From Bacteroidota bacterium (GTDB taxonomy: Bacteria > Bacteroidota > Ignavibacteria > SZUA-365): DNA of 38,109 nt. Positions 1-7,731 of this stretch are shown here, in pieces. The position numbers and the translations under genes were made by a program. A model generated the notes under the pieces. It was not told the DNA's origin, ran no database searches, and worked only from the letters and a program-made list of their open reading frames with translations. The stretch lies in assembly GCA_014860565.1 (NCBI GenBank), contig JACZJN010000184.1, positions 1 to 38,109 on the forward strand, in the 5' to 3' direction. The first letter of the stretch is position 1. Each line of letters starts with the position of its first letter.

Positions 1-406
1 CTGACGGACCGTATTCGATTTCGTCCATGAGTTTCTTCATGAGAACGATGCCGAGTCCACCGTGGCGGAGTTTCCTGAAGTATTCGGTCATATCCGGCGC
101 GGTGTATTTGCTGCTGTCGAAAGAGATGCCGCTGTCCAGAATTTCCACCACGAATTTTTTTGCGTCGTTGGGGCCAAGCTGCATACTGAGGCGAATTTCA
201 ATGACACCATCGGGATTGTAGCGATATGCGTGCTTGATGATGTTCGTGCAGGCTTCGTCGATCGCCAGTTCGATTTTCCCCACATCCCCCTCTCCGAACC
301 CGTAATGCCTCGCGGCGTCGGAGACGAATGTCCTCATGTCTGCCAGGAGCTCGGTTTTGCTCTGGATCTGCAGGATCTGAGTGGTATGTGTCGTTTTGTT
401 TGCCAC
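1..406 (-). CDS. Anti-sigma factor / serine kinase of the RsbW-SpoIIAB type (HATPase fold), partial at 3' end
   Basis: About 135 residues are visible before the reading frame leaves the window at base 1. The Bergerat ATP-binding signature is present: an N-box (EACTNIIKHAY), a G1 box (DSGISFD) and a G2 box (HGGLGIVLMKKL). In partner-switching systems such kinases bind a sigma factor or output protein and phosphorylate a STAS antagonist. The likely start is a GTG at 404-406, because an in-frame TAA lies two codons upstream; no strong ribosome binding site is seen. It lies 40 nt downstream of the STAS gene and is preceded by a PP2C phosphatase gene on the same strand, so kinase, antagonist and phosphatase are together. 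The family call is firm. The target sigma factor or effector is not visible. Confidence 0.85.
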   Translation of the reverse strand, partial: MANKTTHTTQILQIQSKTELLADMRTFVSDAARHYGFGEGDVGKIELAIDEACTNIIKHAYRYNPDGVIEIRLSMQLGPNDAKKFVVEILDSGISFDSSKYTAPDMTEYFRKLRHGGLGIVLMKKLMDEIEYGPS

Positions 407-446
407 GGGTTATCGCATATCAGGAACTGTTGCCCTTCCGGGAAGC

Positions 447-812
447 TTACGAAGGATTTTCGGATTTGTTCAGAAATTTGCCGATCGCCTCCTCTTCATC
501 CTTGAAAATTTCGTACAACATCGGAAAGCCGAGAAGATCGAACACGTTGTACACTCTCGTGGACATGTTACTCAGCTTGATATCCCCATCGTTTTTACGG
601 ACATCCTCAATAAACTGCATCAGGACTCCCAGACCGGCGCTGCTGATGTAGGAGAGGTCGCTGAAATTGACAACAATATTATACCGGGCCTCGCTCAGAT
701 GCTTCTGAAAGGCCTTTTCCAGTTCCGGGGCGGTGTGGGCATCAAGATAGCCCTTCAGCTCCAAGATGGAAACGGTATCCTGTTGTCGGACACCTACCGA
801 AAATTCACTCAT
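447..812 (-). CDS. STAS-domain anti-sigma factor antagonist (SpoIIAA/RsbV type)
   Basis: A 121-residue single STAS domain. The conserved phosphoacceptor loop reads DLSYISSAGLGVL at residues 52-64, with Ser57/Ser58 at the site that SpoIIAB/RsbW-type kinases phosphorylate. In this family the unphosphorylated form sequesters the anti-sigma kinase. The gene lies between the PP2C phosphatase (58 nt upstream) and the HATPase kinase (40 nt downstream) on the same strand, giving a complete partner-switching cassette. The 15-20 residues after the core are charged and probably form the last helix and a tail. Family assignment is confident; the physiological input and output are not shown by the sequence. 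Confidence 0.9.
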   Translation of the reverse strand: MSEFSVGVRQQDTVSILELKGYLDAHTAPELEKAFQKHLSEARYNIVVNFSDLSYISSAGLGVLMQFIEDVRKNDGDIKLSNMSTRVYNVFDLLGFPMLYEIFKDEEEAIGKFLNKSENPS

Positions 813-870
813 ACCTGGCTCCTCAATTCCGGATTAATCGCAATTCAAATTAATCGATTCTTCATGACAA

Positions 871-2994
871 TCAAACTCCGCCGCGCCATCGCAGGATGAG
901 AATGGTAAGATCGTCCTCGGCTTCCTCCCGGGTGCTGTGTGCGTGCACGTTTGTCAGGATGGCTTCCAGGATCTCCGCGGCTGGCTTGTTCGCCGCCATA
1001 GTCACGGTTTCAGCAAGGCGGTGGTACTGGAATTCCTCATCATCGGGGTTGCGGGCTTCGGTCACGCCATCGGTATACATGACGACAATGTCGTCGGCCT
1101 CGAGCTGAAGCGATTCCTCGCACAGGGAGTGTGCAAAACGCTCCGACGCATCGAGCCCCAGTGCCATGCCTTCGGGCTGGAGGAAGTGCGCCTCGCCGCC
1201 GCGAACGTGGAGGAGGGGACAATGTCCCGCACGGGAAAACGCGAGTCCACCGCTGCCCGTATCGAGCACGGCATAGAGCAGACTGATGAACGATTTGCGC
1301 TCCATACTGTTGCAGAGGGGACCGTTCATTCGGATCAGAATATCCCTTGTCGAGGCGCTGTTGCCGCCGAGCGACTGGAAGATGCCTTTGACCTGTGCCA
1401 TGTACAGGGCCGCGGACACTCCTTTGCCCGACACGTCTCCGACGACGAAGCCGAGATGCGTATCGTCGAGAGGGAGGACATCGTAATAATCACCCCCCAC
1501 CTCATAGGCGGGGATGGAACGCGCGGCGATCTCGAATCGGGGTGAAGACGGAAGGACCTGCGGAAGCAGGCTGCGCTGCATCTGCTGTGCCACGAACAAT
1601 TCCTGCTCCATGCGCTCCTTCACGATGGACTCACGGATGAGTGTGCTGTTTTCAATTGCCACGGAAACCATATCCGCGAATGCGGTGAGTACGAGCACGG
1701 CGTCCTTGTCGAAGGCATACGCTTCCTTCTTTGTCACGCAGAGCAGGCCGATTATCTCGCCATGGCTGCTGAGCGGAACCATCGCCAGCGTGCCGATGCC
1801 CTTGAGCGCACGTGTTGCAGCATCGAGGCGGCGGTCGGAGGTGAAGTCCTGAACCAGAACGGGACGCGCTGCATCGAGTGCAAGCTGCTGCAGCGCATGT
1901 CCCTCGGAAGTACGGAGCCGCGACACATCGATTTCCGAAATATTTTTCAGCGAATTGCGAACGATGGTGATTCGCTCTTGACTGTGCTCGCTTCGCTTGG
2001 CCTTGCCATTGGTCGGCATCAGCTCCAGCCATGCCCCATCAGCTTCACTCACTTCGAGTGCGAGATGTGTAGTGGTAGCCATGAGTTCGTCAAAATCGAA
2101 CACTTGTGTGATGAGCCGGCTGAGATTCTGCAGTGTCGAGATCTCCATTTTCTTCCGATCGAATTCCTTCGCGGTCGGAAGATGGAGGAGCGTACTGGCA
2201 AACCCGATGCCCATGTAGACGGTACCGAAATGAAATGAAAGCGTTACGAAAGCATAGAGCATCGGGTGGTATGCGCGGAGTCCGTCATGCAGCGTCTCCC
2301 CGTCGTTCACATAGATCGACAGGATGATGAAGAACAGGAAGCCAAACAGTGAGAGCAGCAGATTGAGCAGCTTTTCGCGACGCGTCAGCACGAGTATCCA
2401 GGAGAAATGGAAGGCATTTACGAGAATCCCAACGAAGGTGAACCCGTACGCTACGACGGCAAGTGTATCGAGAGATTTCATCCCGAAGCCATTCGGGCTC
2501 GACAAATACTCGATGAGGATAAAGCAGGCCGCGGTCGCGACGAAAAACAGATAATTGCGCCGCGTGTTTTTACGCCGCTTGATGAAGACGAGTCGGGAGA
2601 GAGAAACGAAAACGACTACCGCGCTGATACCGCCGACGGTGGCAATGATGATCGTCGTGACCAGTACGGAGAATGAGCCGGGTGCGATCAGTCCGCTGGT
2701 GGAGGTGTATTTTGTGGATATGGAAAGTTGGATGACGCCGATCAGCAACAAAAAGACCGCTCCCGCGACAACCGTTCGTCCGATCAGCTGCATCGGTTGC
2801 TGGTCATCGCTCATGGATGCGCGCGCGTAGTAGAGTCCGCCTCCGCCGAATGCAATTAGCACGAGCAGCGTGTGAAAGAGGTCTCCCTCCAGCGCTCCGG
2901 ATGCGGTCAGGGCCCGCTGAATAAAGACGTACACGAAATCCAGCAGGAGAGCGGCTGCAGCGACAAAAAAAAGTATACGCTGTCGTAGTTTCAT
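871..2994 (-). CDS. Membrane GAF-SpoIIE/PP2C-type serine phosphatase (RsbU/RsbP-like)
   Basis: A protein of about 707 residues. The N-terminal half has roughly eight hydrophobic segments starting right after the initiator (KLRQRILFFVAAAALLLDF), then a GAF domain around residues 290-450, a short coiled linker (AQQMQRSLLP, typical of the start of SpoIIE-like domains) and a C-terminal PP2C/SpoIIE domain. Metal-binding acidic motifs are visible: GGDYYDV, GDVSGKG, YTDGVTEA and DDLTILIL. It should dephosphorylate the STAS antagonist encoded directly downstream. I chose ATG 2992-2994 because the first membrane segment follows at once; a TTG at 3040-3042 would add 16 weakly conserved-looking residues. 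The membrane part suggests sensing of an envelope or lipid signal, which is inference. Confidence 0.88.
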   Translation of the reverse strand: MKLRQRILFFVAAAALLLDFVYVFIQRALTASGALEGDLFHTLLVLIAFGGGGLYYARASMSDDQQPMQLIGRTVVAGAVFLLLIGVIQLSISTKYTSTSGLIAPGSFSVLVTTIIIATVGGISAVVVFVSLSRLVFIKRRKNTRRNYLFFVATAACFILIEYLSSPNGFGMKSLDTLAVVAYGFTFVGILVNAFHFSWILVLTRREKLLNLLLSLFGFLFFIILSIYVNDGETLHDGLRAYHPMLYAFVTLSFHFGTVYMGIGFASTLLHLPTAKEFDRKKMEISTLQNLSRLITQVFDFDELMATTTHLALEVSEADGAWLELMPTNGKAKRSEHSQERITIVRNSLKNISEIDVSRLRTSEGHALQQLALDAARPVLVQDFTSDRRLDAATRALKGIGTLAMVPLSSHGEIIGLLCVTKKEAYAFDKDAVLVLTAFADMVSVAIENSTLIRESIVKERMEQELFVAQQMQRSLLPQVLPSSPRFEIAARSIPAYEVGGDYYDVLPLDDTHLGFVVGDVSGKGVSAALYMAQVKGIFQSLGGNSASTRDILIRMNGPLCNSMERKSFISLLYAVLDTGSGGLAFSRAGHCPLLHVRGGEAHFLQPEGMALGLDASERFAHSLCEESLQLEADDIVVMYTDGVTEARNPDDEEFQYHRLAETVTMAANKPAAEILEAILTNVHAHSTREEAEDDLTILILRWRGGV

Positions 2995-3217
2995 AGGCGA
3001 TGGAAGTGCTTGGCAAGCAGGGCTTTCTGAAATCAGACACAAAATTCCTTATACGGAACGAAGAAGCTCTGGTTGCAGCGTTAATATAGCCAAAGCACGC
3101 CTCGAAGCGAAGGGAGCGGGCGCTTTTCACCCCCTTTCCCCCCGCCGGACGCGGACAGAGTTGGATGCGCATGCGGATGTTTGCTATTTTATCTGATTAC
3201 CAAAAAACAGACTTGCT

Positions 3218-4258
3218 GTGACAAGCCCCCTGCTCGAAGTCGAAAATCTGAAAAAGCTGTTCCCCATGCGCGGAGGAATGTTGCGGACCTCGCTGCAGCA
3301 CGTGCGAGCAGTGAACGGAGTCAGCTTCAGCATCAGCAAGGGGGAGGTGCTCGGACTGGTCGGTGAATCGGGCTGCGGGAAAAGTACGCTCGGACGCGTA
3401 CTGCTTCAGCTGATGCCGCCGACTGACGGAAAAGTTTTTTTTCAGAACGAGGACATCACCCGCATCAGCAAGCGGGACCTCCGCATTCTGCGGAAAAAAA
3501 TGCAGATGGTGTTTCAGGATCCGTACTCCTCACTGAATCCGCGCATGACGGTGGGCTCCGCATTGAATGAAGTACTGCACGTCCACAATATCGTATCACG
3601 CGGCGAGGCGGCTGAACGGATCAGCAGTCTGCTGCGGATGGTCGGTCTCAACGATTTCCACGCGCGGCGCTATCCTCATGAGTTCAGCAGCGGACAGCGG
3701 CAGCGGATCGGCATCGCACGGGCGTTGGCGGTCGAACCGCTTTTCCTTGTGTGCGATGAACCGGTATCCGCACTCGACGTTTCGATTCAGGCGCAGATTC
3801 TGAACCTGCTTGCCGACCTTCGTCAGGCACTCGACCTGACCTATCTCTTCATTTCGCATGACCTCTCCGTTGTCCGCCACATATCCGACCGCATCGCCGT
3901 GATGTATCTCGGCTCCCTTGTTGAACTCGGCCCCGTCGAGAAGGTGATCACTTCACCGAGACATCCCTATACGCGCGCGCTGCTTGCATCCGCGCCGGTC
4001 GCGAATCCGGATCACGTTAGCGTTCACCCGCCGCTGGGGTCCGACGTCCCCAGCCCGGTCAATATTCCGTCTGGATGCACTTTCCACACCCGATGTTCCG
4101 AGGCGTTTGCCGACTGCCGGCACGTTGTTCCACACATGGCATTGGTAGGCAAAGGACATCAGGTGAGCTGTCTCAAATACGCCGAGTCCTGGCCTTCCGG
4201 GACTCCCCTTACAGAGATCAACCAACATATTCCGCATTACGAGACCAGCGATGATTGA
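3218..4258 (+). CDS. Oligopeptide/dipeptide ABC transporter ATP-binding protein (OppF/DppF family)
   Basis: A 346-residue ATPase. It shows a Walker A (GESGCGKST, residues 49-57), the ABC signature SSGQRQRIGIARAL, Walker B with catalytic Glu (LFLVCDEPVSALD), the switch His (FISHDLSV), and the family-specific C-terminal region (HPYTRALLASAP and GCTFHTRC) of OppD/OppF proteins. It would energise import of peptides or related solutes, or act in a related export complex. The start is a GTG at 3218-3220. No permease or binding protein gene is adjacent, so it is an orphan ATPase here and its transporter partners must lie elsewhere. It overlaps the following Memo gene by 8 nt, which suggests coupled translation. 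Confidence 0.9.
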   Translation: MTSPLLEVENLKKLFPMRGGMLRTSLQHVRAVNGVSFSISKGEVLGLVGESGCGKSTLGRVLLQLMPPTDGKVFFQNEDITRISKRDLRILRKKMQMVFQDPYSSLNPRMTVGSALNEVLHVHNIVSRGEAAERISSLLRMVGLNDFHARRYPHEFSSGQRQRIGIARALAVEPLFLVCDEPVSALDVSIQAQILNLLADLRQALDLTYLFISHDLSVVRHISDRIAVMYLGSLVELGPVEKVITSPRHPYTRALLASAPVANPDHVSVHPPLGSDVPSPVNIPSGCTFHTRCSEAFADCRHVVPHMALVGKGHQVSCLKYAESWPSGTPLTEINQHIPHYETSDD

Positions 4259-5501
4259 CGTTTTCAGTTCCATGACGGAACCGATTCCTTCGCTGCGGCA
4301 CGACCTCGAGTTGCTGCCGATTCAGGAGGACGGTGAAGATCTGCTGCTGCTCCGCGACCCTGCGGGGTATGCGGAAGAAATGCTGGTGTTCAGACCGGCC
4401 GCCATGGCGCTGCTGCAGTTTTTTGACGGGAGCAGGAGCATCAGCGCGTTATTGGATGCGATCCAGGAGGAGACGGGGGTCCGCATCGATGGCGAACAGA
4501 TTCTCTCCATCGTGCAATCTCTCGACCGCTTCTGTTTCCTTTCCAACGAGAGAAGCAGGGAGCGGCAGGGAGAAAAGGATGCGGCGTGGCAGGCGCAGGA
4601 AAATCGTCCCGCAGCGCACGCAGGGGCATCGTATCCCGACGATCCCGAAGAGCTGGCGGACTTCCTGCAGGAACTGTTCGACGCCGACAGCAGCGCTGTC
4701 GGGGACGGCACCCTACTTGGCGTGATCACGCCGCATATCGACCTGCAGATCGGTCCGCAGGTGTACGTGCCCGCGTTTCGTCAGCTCGAACATGCGGATG
4801 TCGACACGGTCGTCATCCTCGGTACCAGCCATTATTCGTACGAGGACCTTTTCATCCTGACGGAAAAGGATTTCGTCACTCCGCTTGGGACGCTTCCCAC
4901 GGACCGCGAATTCGTACGCATGCTGCGCGCCGAAAGCGGCGATCTTTTCACGCACCGCGATGTGGCGCACCGGCAGGAGCATTCTATCGAGTTCCCGGTG
5001 GTCTTCCTTCAGCATCTGTTCGGCAACAGCCGTGTGCGCATTGTCCCCATCCTCTGCACGTCTTTCGAGGAATTTCTCGTCGAAGGAACGCGCGCCCTGG
5101 CGGATGAAAAATATGCGGCGTTTCTGAAAGCGTTCCGCTCAACGGTGCAGAAGCTGGGCCGGAAGGTGACCTTCGTGCTGAGCGTGGACTGGTCGCACAT
5201 CGGACGGAAATTCGGTGACGATTTCGACGCCGCGGATCTGCTCGACGACGTACGCGAATCAGACCATGCGCAATTCACGGCGTTGGAAGCCTGCGATTAC
5301 GATCAGTTTTTCCATCTGCTGCGTGAATCGAAGAATGCCTCGAAAATCGACGGATTCGCATGCATCACCACCTTTTTCGATCTGGTGAAGCCGCGGCGGG
5401 GCGTTCTGCTCGATTATCAGCAATGGCATGAGGAGGAACGCGCATCGGCCGTCTCCTTTGCCAGCATGGCCTTTTTCTCCGATGAGGATGAAACTCCGTG
5501 A
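4251..5501 (+). CDS. Memo-family protein (AmmeMemoRadiSam system protein B) with an extra N-terminal PqqD-like domain
   Basis: A 416-residue protein. From about residue 120 it matches the Memo fold: the opening motif AGASYPDDPEELADFL, PHIDLQIGP with His162, GTSHYSY with His194, HRQEHSIEFPV around 240-250, and VDWSHIGRKFGDDF. The two histidines correspond to metal or active-site histidines of human MEMO1. The first 115 or so residues are additional and look like a small winged-helix PqqD-like module (acidic start, then LLLRDPAGY, FFDGSRSISALLDAIQEE and a final helix), followed by a charged linker. Memo proteins are related to extradiol dioxygenases, and many bacterial ones are co-encoded with AMMECR1 and radical SAM partners, which are not adjacent here. 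It overlaps tatD by 4 nt. Biochemical function is unknown; the N-terminal domain call is tentative. Confidence 0.85.
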   Translation: MIDVFSSMTEPIPSLRHDLELLPIQEDGEDLLLLRDPAGYAEEMLVFRPAAMALLQFFDGSRSISALLDAIQEETGVRIDGEQILSIVQSLDRFCFLSNERSRERQGEKDAAWQAQENRPAAHAGASYPDDPEELADFLQELFDADSSAVGDGTLLGVITPHIDLQIGPQVYVPAFRQLEHADVDTVVILGTSHYSYEDLFILTEKDFVTPLGTLPTDREFVRMLRAESGDLFTHRDVAHRQEHSIEFPVVFLQHLFGNSRVRIVPILCTSFEEFLVEGTRALADEKYAAFLKAFRSTVQKLGRKVTFVLSVDWSHIGRKFGDDFDAADLLDDVRESDHAQFTALEACDYDQFFHLLRESKNASKIDGFACITTFFDLVKPRRGVLLDYQQWHEEERASAVSFASMAFFSDEDETP

Positions 5502-6304
5502 GCATACACTGCGACAACTACATCGATACCCATTGCCATCTGTACTGGGAAGATTTTCATGATGATCTCAGCCGCGTCATCGACCGTGCCCGCGCGGCGG
5601 GTGTGACGCGCATGATCATACCGGCCACCGACGTGGCATCATTCCGGCAGGCGAGCGCCATCGCCGCGCGCCATGCGGACGTGTATCTCGCCGTCGGCAT
5701 TCACCCGCATGAAGCGGGGAAGATGCCGTATGATTTCGCCGACGAACTGCGGCAGCTCGCTCGGCATGCGAAGGTGGTGGCCATCGGAGAGATCGGGCTT
5801 GATTACTACTACGATTTCTGCACTCCCGCGGAACAGCAGCGCGTGCTGCACGAGCAGCTCTCCATAGCCCGTGAACACGGCTTGCCGGTAATCCTGCATA
5901 ACCGCGAATCCGACGACGATCTTCTTGCGATCGTGCGCGAGCATCAGGATGGCTCACTCAAGGGACAGTTCCACTGCTTCAGTTCCGACACGCGCTATGC
6001 CCAGGCCGTGCTCGATGCCGGATTTCACATTTCGTTCACCGGGAACGTCACGTTCAAGAAAAGTACGCTCGATCCGGTGCTCTCGTATGTTCCGGACGAT
6101 CGCCTGTTGATCGAAACCGACGCTCCGTTCATGACTCCGGTGCCGTATCGCGGGAAGCGGAACGAGCCCGCCTTTCTCCCGATGATCGCACGGCGCTTTG
6201 CGGCGACACGGCATCAGTCCGTCTCATATATTTCCCGCATCACGACCCGCAATGCGGTCGCACTGTATCAACTCGAAAGGAATCCCAGCAATGAACGCAA
6301 CTGA
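5498..6304 (+). CDS. tatD: TatD family metal-dependent hydrolase (DNase)
   Basis: A 268-residue TIM-barrel hydrolase. Metal-ligand motifs are in their usual order: THCH (His12, His14), EIGLDYYYD (Glu98), ILHNRES (His134), FHCFSS (His159) and IETDAPF (Asp208). TatD enzymes are Mg-dependent 3'-5' exonucleases implicated in DNA repair and oxidative damage; some related proteins act on D-aminoacyl-tRNA. The start is the GTG at 5498-5500, which overlaps the Memo stop codon as GTGA, so translation is probably coupled. The gene overlaps the lptB start by 14 nt. Length and motifs are complete and it should be active. Confidence 0.93.
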   Translation: MSIHCDNYIDTHCHLYWEDFHDDLSRVIDRARAAGVTRMIIPATDVASFRQASAIAARHADVYLAVGIHPHEAGKMPYDFADELRQLARHAKVVAIGEIGLDYYYDFCTPAEQQRVLHEQLSIAREHGLPVILHNRESDDDLLAIVREHQDGSLKGQFHCFSSDTRYAQAVLDAGFHISFTGNVTFKKSTLDPVLSYVPDDRLLIETDAPFMTPVPYRGKRNEPAFLPMIARRFAATRHQSVSYISRITTRNAVALYQLERNPSNERN

Positions 6305-7094
6305 CGCCACCATGTCGACGGCGGAACCGCTGCAGTTTTCGCCGCTTGAAAAGCGCAGCGGCAACCGCATCCTGCGCTCGGAGGAACTGAAGAAAAGGTA
6401 CAAGAAGCGCTATGTCGTCAAGGGCGCGAGCGTTTCGGTGCAGCAGGGTGAAATCGTGGGACTGCTCGGTCCGAACGGCGCCGGAAAGACGACGACGTTT
6501 TACATGATCACCGGAATGATCAGGCCGACCGCGGGCAAGGTGTTCATCGACGACAAGGACATCACGCGCCTGCCGATGTACAAACGCTCGCGGCTGGGCA
6601 TCGGCTACCTTCCACAGGAAGCTTCGGTGTTTCGTCAACTGACGGTGGAGGAAAATCTGCTTGCGACGCTCGAAGTGATGGGACTCGATCGGAAGCAGAG
6701 AAAGCTGCGGGCGGAAGAACTGCTCAGCGATTTCAACATCGAGAACATCAGGGGCAGCAAGGGCTACATGCTCTCCGGCGGTGAGCGCCGCCGCACGGAA
6801 ATCGCGCGCGCGCTGACGACCAATCCGAGCTTCATCCTTCTCGACGAACCCTTTGCGGGCGTGGATCCTATCGCGGTGGAGGACATCATGCGCATCGTCA
6901 CGGCATTGAAAGAGCGCAATATCGGTGTGCTCATCACGGATCACAACGTGCATGAGACACTGTCGATCGTCGACCGCGCCTACCTTCTGTTCGACGGCAA
7001 CATTCTGATGGAAGGGGATTCGGAGAAGCTGGCCAACGATGAAGAGGCACGCAAAATGTACCTCGGCGAGAGCTTCCGGCTGGATCGCTACTGA
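6291..7094 (+). CDS. lptB: LPS export ABC transporter ATP-binding protein LptB
   Basis: A 267-residue ATPase with Walker A GPNGAGKTT (60-68), signature LSGGERRR, Walker B ILLDEPFAGVDP and the LptB-typical switch region ITDHNVHETLSIVDRAYLL. LptB powers extraction of lipopolysaccharide from the inner membrane by LptFG. The reading frame is open further upstream, but the ATG at 6291 is preceded by an AAAGGA ribosome binding site about 10 nt away, and the protein then begins with a roughly 27-residue tail before the ABC core (LRSEELKKRYKKRYVVKG). The start lies inside the end of tatD. Its presence implies an LPS-bearing outer membrane. LptF/G/C/A genes are not in the window. Confidence 0.93.
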   Translation: MNATDATMSTAEPLQFSPLEKRSGNRILRSEELKKRYKKRYVVKGASVSVQQGEIVGLLGPNGAGKTTTFYMITGMIRPTAGKVFIDDKDITRLPMYKRSRLGIGYLPQEASVFRQLTVEENLLATLEVMGLDRKQRKLRAEELLSDFNIENIRGSKGYMLSGGERRRTEIARALTTNPSFILLDEPFAGVDPIAVEDIMRIVTALKERNIGVLITDHNVHETLSIVDRAYLLFDGNILMEGDSEKLANDEEARKMYLGESFRLDRY

Positions 7095-7266
7095 GAATGC
7101 GGTAATAGCGAGGGAGGCACTCGCCGGGAACAGGACCGAGGCGGAATAGAAAACAGAACGAGAAACAGTGCATTGCGATCGTGCCACGATCCGGCGCGTG
7201 AACCAATCCCCCCCGGGCGGTGTTTCGTATGCTGTATCCCTTTCACTCGCATCATACGACTGTCCC

Positions 7267-7650
7267 ATGCTTGCATATACAAAAACCACCGAAGGTCTGA
7301 CGGTTACCGTTCAGAGTTATTTTCTCGAAGACCGGTCCGATGTCATGAAACGGAATTTCTTTTTCGTCTATTACATCAGTATCGAGAATCACGGACCGGC
7401 ACCGGTCAAGCTGCTGCGTCGGCACTGGTACATCCATGACGCCGCTGCGCAGGATTACGAGGTCGAGGGAGAAGGCGTGGTCGGCGAGCAGCCCATGGTC
7501 AAGCCGGGAATGACCTACCATTACAACAGTTTCTGTGTGCTGAAGTCCTTCGAAGGATCGATGGAGGGAACGTACTCCATGCAGCGTGAGGACGGAAGCA
7601 CGTTCGAAGCCGAGATTCCCCGCTTCTTCCTCAAGGCCCGTCTGAATTAG
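7267..7650 (+). CDS. apaG: ApaG family protein (DUF525)
   Basis: A 127-residue protein matching the all-beta ApaG fold: YFLEDRSDVMKRNFFFVYYISIENHG, LLRRHWYI, VVGEQPMVKPGMTYHYNSF and GSMEGTYSM. ApaG occurs widely in bacteria, is linked in enterobacteria with apaH and ksgA, and resembles the C-terminal domain of some F-box proteins; its biochemical role is unclear, although diphosphate-compound binding has been proposed. I start at ATG 7267, where conservation begins, rather than at upstream in-frame codons. It stands 172 nt after lptB and ends just before a hairpin shared with clpC, so it is convergent with clpC. Confidence 0.9.
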   Translation: MLAYTKTTEGLTVTVQSYFLEDRSDVMKRNFFFVYYISIENHGPAPVKLLRRHWYIHDAAAQDYEVEGEGVVGEQPMVKPGMTYHYNSFCVLKSFEGSMEGTYSMQREDGSTFEAEIPRFFLKARLN

Positions 7651-7681
7651 ACATCGCTCCAGTTTCCGTCGTGGAATAAAA

Positions 7682-7710
7682 AAAAAGTGGCACGTGAATG
7701 CCACTTTTTC
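7682..7710. terminator. Bidirectional intrinsic terminator between apaG and clpC
   Basis: A perfect 11-bp inverted repeat (AAAAAGTGGCA, 6-nt loop, TGCCACTTTTT) is flanked by an A run on the left and a T run on the right. Read on either strand it gives a GC-containing stem followed by U residues. It lies between the stops of the convergent genes apaG and clpC, so it can end both transcripts. Confidence 0.88.
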
Positions 7711-7731
7711 CATTTCAGGAGAACCAGACTT

